Source: Amoebophrya sp. AT5.2
Lineage: Eukaryota; Sar; Dinophyceae; Syndiniales; Amoebophryaceae
Reading direction: 5' to 3'
NCBI GenBank assembly: GCA_005223375.1
Contig: RXOD01005936.1
Location: 1-11,905 of the forward strand
Length of the DNA: 11,905 nucleotides
Part shown: one piece after another, positions 1-8,450 of the stretch
Position numbering within the stretch: position 1 is the first letter of the stretch
How the letters are laid out: each line of letters opens with the position of its first letter
Translations under genes and position numbers: made by a program
Notes under the pieces: model-generated
The model's database searches: none
Told to the model about the DNA's origin: nothing
Seen by the model: the letters and a program-made list of their open reading frames with translations, nothing else

Positions 1-946
1 TGCTACACTGCCGCCGGGCGTATTAGAACCATTTTTAATTAATGTTTTCCTTTTTGTTGCCCATTTGCATCTCTCATTTGATCTCGTCGCATCTTCACTT
101 TGTCGATCTTGTAGATTGACACACTACTTCCTTCGCCTTGGGATCTTCTTCACCTTGTCTTCTTCGCTTTCGTTGGGGGCGCGGCGCCGATTGGAGCACT
201 ACATCAACATCAATTCAGCATCATTGGAAGAACATTAACGATTCATGCAGCTACGTCATCAACTATTTCGAATTCGCGGTGTTTTAAAACCAATCCTATA
301 CGAGTCTGTTCTACATATCGTGCCATCGAGGGAGAGAATTACTATAGGTACCACCACACGGTTTACGTGGGTAGAGTTTTACTGCTGCAGTTTCGTGATG
401 CTTTCCCTTGCGATCGTGCCAGGTCCTTGCGCGTGTGAGTGTGGTCATTGTCGTTCGTCGGCTCGTGTCGATCTGGTTTGTCTCGCGCTATTTGCTCGCC
501 GTGCGAAGGCTCCCCCACGTATTGTCCCTTGGCTATCCCTCTTATTTAGCTAGCTAGAAAAGAAGGCAACTCTCCGTGTCTCTAAGCGGCTACAGGTCGC
601 AGCGTGCGGGACCTCCGGGTCATACTGGCGGCTCAGTATGGGGGAAGGCAGCCCAGAGGTCCAATCCATCTTGCCCGGCAACAAGAGGCATCACCCATAG
701 GCACTAGGAGACAGGGGAAGACGAAGCCCCCTAGACCAACGAGCCAAAGCAGAGAGGGGGCAACTACGGGGGGATCGCCAACTCACATCCGAGACTAGCG
801 ATCGTCAGAAACGGAAGTCGAGCAGAGAAATGTGAAAGAAGAAAAAGAAGGAAGACACCGGAATGGAATACAGGGGCTGACTACGATAGCAACTAGCTTC
901 AAGGGGGCGAAATCTAAACTCAACTTATTTAGGAGAGATCACATGG
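1..946. other. Non-coding stretch left of the LINE, with probable LINE 3' UTR
   Basis: No gene is supported here. Positions 40-170 are pyrimidine-rich on the plus strand, and a short palindrome (tagctagcta) lies at 547-556. The part next to the LINE stop codon, roughly 560-946, is purine- and G-rich on the plus strand and is most simply the LINE 3' UTR, since non-LTR elements carry one after the zinc-finger domain. I could not find a poly(A) tail (it would read as poly-T on this strand), a tandem-repeat tail or a target-site duplicate that would fix the element's 3' end, so that boundary is unresolved. The open frames at 245-553 and 604-798 have no motifs and no coding-like composition. Confidence 0.5.
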
Positions 947-3900
947 CTAGGCGATTGCTGTTCCTGCTAATGTATCTAGTTTGTTCATTTGGTCGTCTGA
1001 GAGTGTTGCCGCGATCTTCATCTTCTTCTTGCTGGATTTGCTGAACGAGCTGCCCCGAGGCGGTAGGTCTGTGAGGCCTGCGCGTAGATGTGGCGGTAAA
1101 AACCCGGGCTTTTTGTCCGCGACTAGCTTGACGAACTGCAGCACCTCCGCGACCTGCGTCTTCAGCCTTGTAGCAACTTCGGAAGGAGTTGGTCGCCGTG
1201 CCTCGGGGATACCTGTTGTCCTTGGGAAAAAAGCATTACGGTACGTGTTCACTGCCGCGCATTCAAGCAGCAGATGGTCTAGGCAACCATCTACCACTTC
1301 TCCACAACACGCGCAGTGATACTGTGTCTGGGACACGGAGCCACTGCTTGCGTTGTTATCAGGCCGCGTGGCGTGTCGGATGCGCGACATGCCCAACACG
1401 CCATCGGTTGCGTACCCGATCCACAGGAACATGTAAAGTTGTTCCTGCGTTCCATTCCGGAACAAGCCGCGCGGCGGTCGGAATGGTCCGAGCCTGTCGA
1501 AGCGCTCACGGAAGTAGAGCGACGGGGGCCTGCTGTGAGGCGATCGGAGATGGCGCGTGCTCCAGTAGAATATCCTCCGCAGGACAGACGGCGTCAGAGT
1601 TTTGGACGCAAACTTGACCGGCCGCGTCCCGGGCGGACCCCACTGCGTGGCTGCCTCTGCCACGTAGTCGGCGCTCTGGTTGAAGGAGTTTTGTAAGTGC
1701 CCCGGCACCCACATGAACACCACTTCAACTTTTAATCCGAAGACGAGCGGAATTCGCTCCCACTGGCGGAGCAGCGGGACCAAGATGGGATTGCTTTCGT
1801 CGGAGAAGTTCAGGAGTGCGAGAAGAAGGCTCTCGGAATCCGAAACAACATATATGCGAACGATGTTGGACGCGATACTTGCCAGGCTTTTGATGAGCAA
1901 GTCTGGAAGCATCGTTCCCGCCACCGTCTCACAGTCAAAGGAATCAGGAGAGACCCCACACACACCAAGAACGGGCAGCTTCGACGCTGCAATCGGGACT
2001 GCGGAGTCGTTGTACCAAACGACGGCTCCTGCACCCCCCCGAATCTCGCGCTGTCCATCTCCAGCCATCGTACGCACGGCGCCATCCGTCGCACAAGCGA
2101 CCACCCCAGGGCGAGCAAGTTCCTCCTCAAGGAAGTCCTGCACCCATTTTGCCACCTGCTTCCTGACCTCGTCTGACTTGGCGCGATCTCTGATCTTGGA
2201 GAGCGTGACGCCTGCCACCTTCTGCGACATCCTATCCATGCTCCAGGAGTCGAGAGAGAGTCCTTTCCAGAACTTCCTTCCGAATGGGACGCGCTCCCGG
2301 CGTATCTCTTCCACAACACTGGGAAAGCAAGAGAGGTGATTGGACATCAACACCGTCCACGGCTTCTCCTCACGCGTCCAGATGGGATTGACTCCCCCTC
2401 CGGCGAGGGCAGATCCGTGAAATATCTGCCCGGCGACCCCTTCGCGCGCCTCGGGTTCATCGTCCCCTGCGTTCCCTGGGTCGGGCTCGGCAATCCCATC
2501 ATCAAGGCCAATGACTTCATCATCAACGACGGAGGTCAGGCCAAGCCCAATGGGGAAACCAGGCTCGAACGCACTGGGACCAACGTACACACACCTCGGC
2601 GCAGGGCCGGGGACGCCAAGGCAAGCCTCTGCCGAGGAGGCGCAGGAGCGCTCATCCTCGACCGCTTGAGACCATTCAGTCGTCGAGTTCCCGGGGAAGA
2701 AGCGGTCAAAAACCGCCTGCGCATCGGCTGAATCAGGGATGGAAGGAGGAGGGGGGGGGGCGTTCTGCGCACAGAAATAGGACCAGGCTTCCTCGAAAGC
2801 CTCGGCCCAATCATGGCGGACGCAGAAGTCGATAGCACGCCGCTCAACCTGGTCCCATTCCCACGCCCCCTCGAGGAGTTGGGAAAGGACAGGAGTCTGC
2901 AGCTGCTCCCAGTCCCGAGTCACGTCATCCACCATACTTGACAGCAGTCTGTCCAACTCCTCTGACTCGCACGCGCGGTCCACAGCGGCCTGAAGGAGGC
3001 CTACGTCCCGATCGAGGGTCCCAAAAGAAAAGTCCTCATCCGCGAGACTAGGCCCGGGTCGGATAGCAAGAGAACCGCTTTCGCGAGCTGAGCTCGGAGA
3101 CGGGTCGTCATGTCTCCAGACCTTAAGGACAACCCCACGGACGAACACCATCAGCGACTCAACAAGGAAAACCTGAGCTGGGTCCGGGAGGCCAGATCCT
3201 CGAAAGATGCAGTAGGACGGGGCGAGACGAGGTAGGGCAAGATTTCCCTTAACAGCAGCAGTGATCAGACTCACGATCTTCCTTTTCGCAGCCATGCGAA
3301 AAAAGGGAAATGCCGGGATAGAGTTGGATGTCGCAGCTGGATACACACATGCCAGCACGACGTCGGCCTTCATCGAGGGGCGCATCCCACGCACCTTCGT
3401 CAGGCTTCCAAACTCATCACGAACCTTGCCAGCCGTCGTAGCGGCGTGCCCCTGGAAGTCGTACGTGCCATCAAACTGAGTCCCGAGGGAGGTCCCCGGA
3501 CGGTCTGCCTTCCTAGGCTTCTCTTTCTCGTACTCGACCCTGCGGCGCTTAGCCGCGTCGTAGAACTGGTAGTAGCGCTTGCCAGTCTTTTCGAGCTTCT
3601 CCTGTGCAGTTTCATCATAGCCCTGACCATCAGCAACGCGCTTGGTGCACGCCGCCCCAGCGTCGTCGCTGTACTGCGTGGGCTGAAACTCCTTCGGAGG
3701 GTAGCTCGATGCCCATTCCCGATTAACGAGACTCGTGTTCCCATTATACGCAGTGCCCGAGAGAGGCGACCCTTGGGGTTTCCCTACCTCTAAGCTCCAC
3801 CACTTCCCCCCCTGCACTCGCAGCCGGCGCCCAGAGAGAAAGTGGATCACTTGCGACTGCATGCTGGCTGGTGCCCCGAATCGCTCAAACGCGCTCACCA

Positions 3901-5830
3901 TAGTGGTGTGATCAACAACGTCAAACCCCTGAACGCAATCGTTTAATAATAAAACCGCGGCAGGGTTATCCATTATAAAATCTATCAGTAGGATGGTCGC
4001 TAGCTCCTTGCAGAAGCTGAGTCTGTACGCCACTGAGAAGTTCGGAATCGCAGAAGGACGAGGAGGAAGCGCGTCACCCTGGGGGTCTACCCCCCTCAGC
4101 GCGCACTCGCACAAGACTTTGGCCAGCTCAGGCTCACCCTCCCCACTCGGCGTCGCCAGAGCCCAGAGGGAGCGCACGGCCCCCTCGAGGAGTAGGCTGG
4201 CGCGTCTGTCCAAGATCCGGTCGTACACTTTGGCCATCACGGAGCATAACGACACTGGTCGAAATAGGAACTCAAGGAAGACCGGCACCCCAAGTTTCCC
4301 GACCGGGGCGATGCGGATGTTCTTTCCCGCGCTCGGGTATCCTCCCCGCATGAGGATGACTCGAAGAGCGCGGAAGAGCATCACTTCAGCCCTGGTTCCC
4401 GTCAGTGCTTTGACCATTTCGTGGGTGATCCGGTCCATACCCGGTGACCGGCCTGACTGGAGACCAGATATGGCAGCGCGGAATTCGGTCCACGTCAATC
4501 GCCAATCCGAGTCAGTGGCCACCTCGCGCGCCGTATCCTTCATCACCTGATCCTTCAGGCGGCGAAGGTCGCCTTTATCCCGAAAAGGCACTCCGTTGTC
4601 GGCATAGGCTTTCTTGACCTTCTCCTGGAAGTACTTCGTGAAGATGTCGGCAATCTCCTTCGAGTCTCCCGTACTCTCCCCCAGGGATGGCTTCGCCGTC
4701 ACCTTCTTTTCCTTGAGACCCTTGTTCACTCCATCCAGGTCCATTCCCTCCGCCTTGTCGCCACACGTCCTCTCCAGATGCGCTCGACGCGTCTGGAGGT
4801 CGGGCTTAACTAGGCGAGGAGGCTCCTTGGTGGACCAAGCGTTCTTCCCCCTGGCGGCGTTGACTTCCTTCCAAACGGCCTTGGGGTCCATCTTCCCCCA
4901 CCGCTCTGCGTCGGCCTCTGCCTCGGCAGCCCGAGCAAGATTGTCCCTCGGAGGACCCCCCCCTGTGCTCTCCTGCCTCGCGACCTCTGCGCGCATCTTG
5001 CGTCCAAACACACGGCGATGAGGGATAGTCTCGCACGCAGCAGACCACATCGCTCCCTGAAGGGCAGCAACCGCGTCCTGGGCGTCGCGTAAGCTGAAGT
5101 TCGCGTCGAGATCGCCCGCAATCAGACCTGCAGGGCCCGTGGGCCCCCCTTCCCACAGCGCGATGCCCTTTCGCGCGTGGCCACTGTCCGGGCAGGTCGA
5201 GGCAGTCGCCCTCGCCCCCAGAATCCGATCCACAGCTGCTCGGAAGTCGTCCTTCCACTCCCCGTGCTTGTACTCCCCCGCCTCTGCATCCCACTCAACA
5301 AAGGAAAAAGCCCGCACAAATTCCTCGTCATCGACCTGCTGAGCAGAGTCATCGCTATCTCCCTGCTCCGCTTCAAACCCGAAAGCCTCCCCCAGTTCCA
5401 TGATCAGGTCACACGTCACGACGTGGTGATCCGACCACTTCACTTCTTTCGTGCGAAAGCAACGCGACTCCTGCGACGTGTCTTTCTTGAAGAAGAATTT
5501 GTTCGCGAGGATCACGTCGGGGGCAGATTCGCAGTCGGCTTGCTTCCGGGTGGGGATCCGCGCCTCATTCATGTTGATGAGGGCCGAATCCCGAATCCAC
5601 CCCTCCACAACCCGACCTGCCTGGTTCTGGGCTCGGTCCCACATGAGGCTGCGGGCGTTCAGGTCGCCGAGCACTACTAGTGGAGGCAGGCAGTCGCCGA
5701 GATCGAGCGGGAGGGATTCGGACCTCAGCCGCCCCGGCGAGCCATAAAGCCCGACAATATGGACCTCGACTCCACCAAGGCACACCGAGGCCCAAATCGT
5801 CTCGACACCCTCGAAATCACCGGCTTTAAT
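947..5830 (-). CDS. LINE ORF2-like polyprotein: endonuclease (partial), reverse transcriptase, RNase H, zinc knuckle
   Basis: This protein would nick target DNA and copy its own RNA into the break (target-primed reverse transcription). The frame is open for 1,627 codons to a TAG at 947-949. Residues here are numbered from the GTG at 5785. An APE-type endonuclease lacks its N-terminal half but keeps GDLNAR (40-45), SAPD (87-90) and WSDHH (117-121). The reverse transcriptase (about 435-720) has RSPGMD, the motif A aspartate D616 in NDCVQGFD, motif B GKPQGSPLSG (668-677) and catalytic YSDD (705-708) in place of the usual YADD or FADD. RNase H (about 1228-1380) keeps D1234, E1286, D1316, WVPGH and D1373. 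A Cys-rich C-x2-C...H-x4-C motif spans 1491-1509. Endonuclease-like residues (ETIWAS) continue upstream of 5785, so that GTG is not the true start; the frame closes at a TAA at 5831-5833. RNase H suggests the I/R1/LOA/Tad-like assemblage. I saw no internal frameshift or stop. Confidence 0.93.
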   Translation of the reverse strand: MKAGDFEGVETIWASVCLGGVEVHIVGLYGSPGRLRSESLPLDLGDCLPPLVVLGDLNARSLMWDRAQNQAGRVVEGWIRDSALINMNEARIPTRKQADCESAPDVILANKFFFKKDTSQESRCFRTKEVKWSDHHVVTCDLIMELGEAFGFEAEQGDSDDSAQQVDDEEFVRAFSFVEWDAEAGEYKHGEWKDDFRAAVDRILGARATASTCPDSGHARKGIALWEGGPTGPAGLIAGDLDANFSLRDAQDAVAALQGAMWSAACETIPHRRVFGRKMRAEVARQESTGGGPPRDNLARAAEAEADAERWGKMDPKAVWKEVNAARGKNAWSTKEPPRLVKPDLQTRRAHLERTCGDKAEGMDLDGVNKGLKEKKVTAKPSLGESTGDSKEIADIFTKYFQEKVKKAYADNGVPFRDKGDLRRLKDQVMKDTAREVATDSDWRLTWTEFRAAISGLQSGRSPGMDRITHEMVKALTGTRAEVMLFRALRVILMRGGYPSAGKNIRIAPVGKLGVPVFLEFLFRPVSLCSVMAKVYDRILDRRASLLLEGAVRSLWALATPSGEGEPELAKVLCECALRGVDPQGDALPPRPSAIPNFSVAYRLSFCKELATILLIDFIMDNPAAVLLLNDCVQGFDVVDHTTMVSAFERFGAPASMQSQVIHFLSGRRLRVQGGKWWSLEVGKPQGSPLSGTAYNGNTSLVNREWASSYPPKEFQPTQYSDDAGAACTKRVADGQGYDETAQEKLEKTGKRYYQFYDAAKRRRVEYEKEKPRKADRPGTSLGTQFDGTYDFQGHAATTAGKVRDEFGSLTKVRGMRPSMKADVVLACVYPAATSNSIPAFPFFRMAAKRKIVSLITAAVKGNLALPRLAPSYCIFRGSGLPDPAQVFLVESLMVFVRGVVLKVWRHDDPSPSSARESGSLAIRPGPSLADEDFSFGTLDRDVGLLQAAVDRACESEELDRLLSSMVDDVTRDWEQLQTPVLSQLLEGAWEWDQVERRAIDFCVRHDWAEAFEEAWSYFCAQNAPPPPPSIPDSADAQAVFDRFFPGNSTTEWSQAVEDERSCASSAEACLGVPGPAPRCVYVGPSAFEPGFPIGLGLTSVVDDEVIGLDDGIAEPDPGNAGDDEPEAREGVAGQIFHGSALAGGGVNPIWTREEKPWTVLMSNHLSCFPSVVEEIRRERVPFGRKFWKGLSLDSWSMDRMSQKVAGVTLSKIRDRAKSDEVRKQVAKWVQDFLEEELARPGVVACATDGAVRTMAGDGQREIRGGAGAVVWYNDSAVPIAASKLPVLGVCGVSPDSFDCETVAGTMLPDLLIKSLASIASNIVRIYVVSDSESLLLALLNFSDESNPILVPLLRQWERIPLVFGLKVEVVFMWVPGHLQNSFNQSADYVAEAATQWGPPGTRPVKFASKTLTPSVLRRIFYWSTRHLRSPHSRPPSLYFRERFDRLGPFRPPRGLFRNGTQEQLYMFLWIGYATDGVLGMSRIRHATRPDNNASSGSVSQTQYHCACCGEVVDGCLDHLLLECAAVNTYRNAFFPRTTGIPEARRPTPSEVATRLKTQVAEVLQFVKLVADKKPGFLPPHLRAGLTDLPPRGSSFSKSSKKKMKIAATLSDDQMNKLDTLAGTAIA
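947..5830 (-). mobile_element. 5'-truncated non-LTR (LINE) retrotransposon, minimum extent
   Basis: The minimum element runs from the first endonuclease codon at 5830 to the stop at 947; a 3' UTR probably extends further left. There are no LTRs, integrase or protease, and the domain order endonuclease, RT, RNase H, zinc knuckle is that of an APE-class LINE. The missing N-terminal endonuclease half (with its Asn and Glu active-site motifs), promoter and any ORF1 are what 5' truncation during target-primed reverse transcription produces. No LINE homology was found to the right of 5837 on either strand. Truncation makes this copy unlikely to mobilise itself, yet its frame is undamaged, which points to a recent insertion. 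Confidence 0.85.
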
Positions 5831-5853
5831 TTATTATGGCTTTAATTTATTAT
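5822..5853. repeat. 16-bp tandem duplication at the LINE 5' junction
   Basis: The unit ggctttaatttattat occurs twice, exactly and head to tail, at 5822-5837 and 5838-5853; the next two bases (gg) also match. The AT-rich unit contrasts with the GC-rich LINE frame that begins inside it, and it supplies the TAA that closes the LINE frame upstream. A duplicated target site, template jumping at the 5' end or simple slippage are all possible. I did not find a copy of the unit left of the LINE, so it is not shown to be the element's target-site duplication. Confidence 0.9.
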
Positions 5854-6547
5854 GGGAAGGAGAGACTCAAGGCTTTCTGGCGCGCGATACGTTGTACGGA
5901 GAGGACTTAAGGAGGGGACTTTCGGAGAAGGACTTGATGTGTGAGTGTGAGCAAGTAAAGATATATAGACAAAGGCACGATGGCGGTGGGTTAAGCTTCA
6001 GCTTAAAAAGCAGACGCAGAGGTACTAAATCCAGAAACCGCACCACGCTGTGGCAAGCAGACTGATCTCGAGCATAAGTTTAAGTAGGCAAACCAACGTG
6101 AACAGAAGGAGAAGCAGGGAAGAAGATTCTTCACGCCTACCGACAATAGATTGATATTACTTGCTACCGACCCATCAACCGGATTCGAGCAACGCAGACA
6201 GATAGAGGGCACAGGACATATCGTAGACATAGGGACAGATAGACGAGGGCACCGATACCGATCACCAGCGAAACGAATCGACAGACCATGGATGATGGAC
6301 AACGTTGGTACCACGTAGGTACACGTATTCTGAATCCGAAAATGAACAGGACGTCTCCGCAGGAGACTGGTGGAAAAGATTGGCGTTGGTATTGGTTCAG
6401 ACTCCTTCTAGCCGATCTTTCTCCCGGCAAAGAAACGCAGCAATCTAATTTATTACGGGGGAGACTTACTTTTCGGAGGGCCCGGATGTGGATAATGCCG
6501 AGCAGGTGGTCTCGGAGGCGAGCCACAAAAATTAGTTTTTTTTCCGA
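5854..6547. other. Intergenic stretch without a supported gene
   Basis: The only repeat seen is another copy of the AT-rich motif taatttattacggg at 6446-6459, which matches 5843-5856 at 13 of 14 positions. A small plus-strand frame at 6288-6551 starts with an ATG in a good context (ccATGg), but its 87 residues show no domain, and the minus-strand frames across 6003-6526 show no coding-like composition. The missing N-terminal half of the LINE endonuclease is not encoded here in any frame I read. Whether the stretch holds an exon, a promoter or neither cannot be told. Confidence 0.4.
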
Positions 6548-6573
6548 ATAGAGCGGCCAAATAGAGCGGCCAA
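6548..6573. repeat. 13-bp perfect tandem duplication
   Basis: The unit atagagcggccaa occurs twice without a gap at 6548-6560 and 6561-6573, directly after an AT-rich stretch containing a run of eight or more T's. It is too long to be a chance microsatellite seed and has only two copies. It could be replication slippage, or a footprint left by excision of an element that had duplicated its target. No open frame or known site explains it. Confidence 0.9.
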
Positions 6574-8407
6574 CTGCTCGTCAGCAAAAGTACCAGACCG
6601 CCGAGAGCTGTACGCCCCCGATGACCTCCTCTGGTACTTGCATTCGTTTACCGTTTCGGAGAGACGAGATGCCGAATTGATCAGTCACGCCACGCCATAA
6701 TCGTAGCTCTCTTAGTAATCAGATGGCACAGCGTTTCACTTTTCTGCACACCGCCAAGGCTCCGTCTCCGTCTACGGGGTCGCCACTAGCGCAAGCCAAA
6801 GACTTAAATGAAAGTTGAAAGTAAGCGAGGACAGTCTTACGCCAATGGTTGCCTCGATGAAGTAGGCCGCTGCCAAGGCGAGAGCGAGAAGTGCCAGAAA
6901 CACCAGCGTTGAAATTGATTACTCATTCATTCATCATTCACGCATGCACTGATGCATATACTACGAAAGATATAGAAAAAAGAAATAGATTGATAGAACC
7001 TAGTAGGACGCATGGCGCGAACCTGTGCCACTCTTGCCGATATTCAGTGCTCTATCTGGAAAAGAAAATCAATTGCCTGTGTGGTCTAGGAGGAAAGTAA
7101 TACGAGATGTGAAGCTCTTCCGAAGTTCTTCTGGCGGACCCGTTGTACAATAAAAGTTTATCCTGATTCTGCTGTGCGTTGTGCCGTTCTTGCTGTTCTG
7201 CTGTATTTCTATCGCGCTCGGTGAGGAAGTCCACGCAGCCTCCTGGGAGAATGCACAGACACTACGCTTGCACTCTAGAGGTAAGTTTCAGGCTCAGCTG
7301 AAGCTATCGTTTCTGATTCATTCGCCACCGTTCGACCGAAAGTGGCTTTTCCACACGTCGGAGCTGATGCTTCGTCCACATGCACATCCACTAAGGCTAA
7401 AACTAAAAGAGTAATCAATAATTAACGTGATCCTGTCCGCCTGCCCGACCGGCCAGGTTTAGTTCCGAGCGCACGAGAGTTTCATCGTGTCAGCAGGGAG
7501 ATTTTTGCCACAACCAGTGAGTTAGAGCCAGGCAATGCTAACGCACCTGCGCTCACTCTCCCGTCGCAGCCCAATCCTTGCGGTATTGCAGAAAAAAACA
7601 ATGATCGATGGTAGACTTGTAGATCATCGGTACTCTACCGAGACCGATGGCCTGGCGTGCACCAAAAAAAAAGTAGAAGTTAGTACATAACAACTACGAT
7701 TAAAACGCCTAAGCCCCTTACAACATCATTACTGACAGCTCGACCTCGAGTGGATGTGGAAGTCGATTCCGTGGCGCTCCTATTTCTTGCTTTTGAGAGA
7801 CTCATTAGTAGCGCAAAGATGATGAAGGTGTGTGTTGCTGCTGGCACCAACCACAGGTGAAAGGGAAGCTGGACCTGGAACAGCAGCAGCTGGTCGGACT
7901 ACTACTATCAATCTAATTGTCTGATTGATTGAGATGGATTGGTCTGTTTCATTAAATGAAATTCTTCATTTGAAGTAAGTAGATAGCTACGAGTCCTGTC
8001 GATCCTCTACATTTCTGGGTGTCAATTGGAACCGGAAGCGCTACTCAGACCGTCTAAAACTGATCGTACTCACAACAGAGCCGCCATGTCTCTCCACCAG
8101 CCGCACGCTGCCGCAAAACAAAACAGGAGGATCGGAGGTGGCCGATACTGATGAATCATTGAAGGTGGTGCAGCAGGGCGAGTTTCTTTGCGGCGCAGTG
8201 TAAGTTCCACTGCCTAATCAACTAAAACTAGTAGACGTGATAAATTTAATAAAACCACTCTTATTCTTTGCGCAAAGGCCTCACACCGAGGACTGCATCA
8301 GGATGCTACGGCGCAACAATCTAAAAACTGTTGATTGCATAACATAGAAACGCGTCTTTCATCTTGTTTGTCGCCCGCCATCGAAAGATTCAAAGATCTC
8401 TCCTTGT
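6574..8407. other. Long intergenic stretch without a supported gene
   Basis: I see no frame with recognisable protein features and no tRNA, rRNA or spliced-leader signature. Local features are short simple repeats (attcattcatcattca near 6923-6939, attgattgattgag near 7920), a run of nine A's at 7664-7672 and the hairpin listed separately. Several GTAAGT sequences occur (7281, and reverse-strand copies), but none joins two convincing frames. The plus-strand frame 7181-7414 begins with a hydrophobic stretch resembling a signal peptide, but it opens with GTG rather than ATG and shows no domain. The part nearest 8407 may hold the 3' UTR of the minus-strand gene that ends at 8451. Confidence 0.4.
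7627..7641. repeat. Short perfect inverted repeat (hairpin)
   Basis: The arms tcggta and taccga (6 bp each) flank a three-base loop, ctc. The surrounding 7604-7648 offers competing pairings: ggtaga at about 7610-7615 with tctacc at 7634-7639, and atcggt at 7626-7631 with accgat at 7643-7648. It may be a structured RNA segment or chance; no Pol III boxes or terminator-like context were found. Confidence 0.45.
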
Positions 8408-8434
8408 TGCATGCATTCATCTCCCCTGCATGCA
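8408..8434. repeat. Paired TGCATGCA palindromes just 3' of the RGG-type gene
   Basis: The self-complementary octamer TGCATGCA occurs at 8408-8415 and 8427-8434, 19 bp apart start to start. These sites lie 17-43 bases beyond the TGA stop of the minus-strand gene. A near copy (CGCATGCA) is at 6941-6948. TGCATGC-type words are known binding sites for ApiAP2 proteins in apicomplexans; whether this organism uses them is unknown. A 3' UTR or a chance repeat is equally possible. Confidence 0.5.
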
Positions 8435-8450
8435 CTCACATGATTGCATT

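Noticed and set aside
4806..5294. Overlapping frames inside the LINE ORF on both strands
   Set aside because: They are shadows of the RT polyprotein, which has clear catalytic motifs in the chosen frame.
6170..6195. tRNA-like B box (reverse-strand GCTCGAATCC)
   Set aside because: No flanking T-arm stem, no A box and no cloverleaf could be drawn.
5854..6526. Upstream exon carrying the missing endonuclease N terminus
   Set aside because: No minus-strand frame here encodes endonuclease motifs, so 5' truncation is the better explanation.
6288..6551. 87-codon plus-strand frame with a good ATG context
   Set aside because: No domain, no supporting introns and Trp/Arg-rich composition unlike a typical protein; an ATG in ccATGg context alone is weak.
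7181..7414. Plus-strand frame starting with a hydrophobic, signal-peptide-like stretch
   Set aside because: It opens with GTG rather than ATG, is short and has no recognisable domain.
7819..7930. Possible C/D snoRNA (ATGATGA ... CTGA)
   Set aside because: The boxes are about 100 bases apart, there is no convincing terminal stem and no D' or C' boxes were found.
8295..8320. Dinoflagellate spliced-leader resemblance (reverse-strand CCGTAGC)
   Set aside because: Similarity stops after seven bases; the conserved remainder of the leader is absent.
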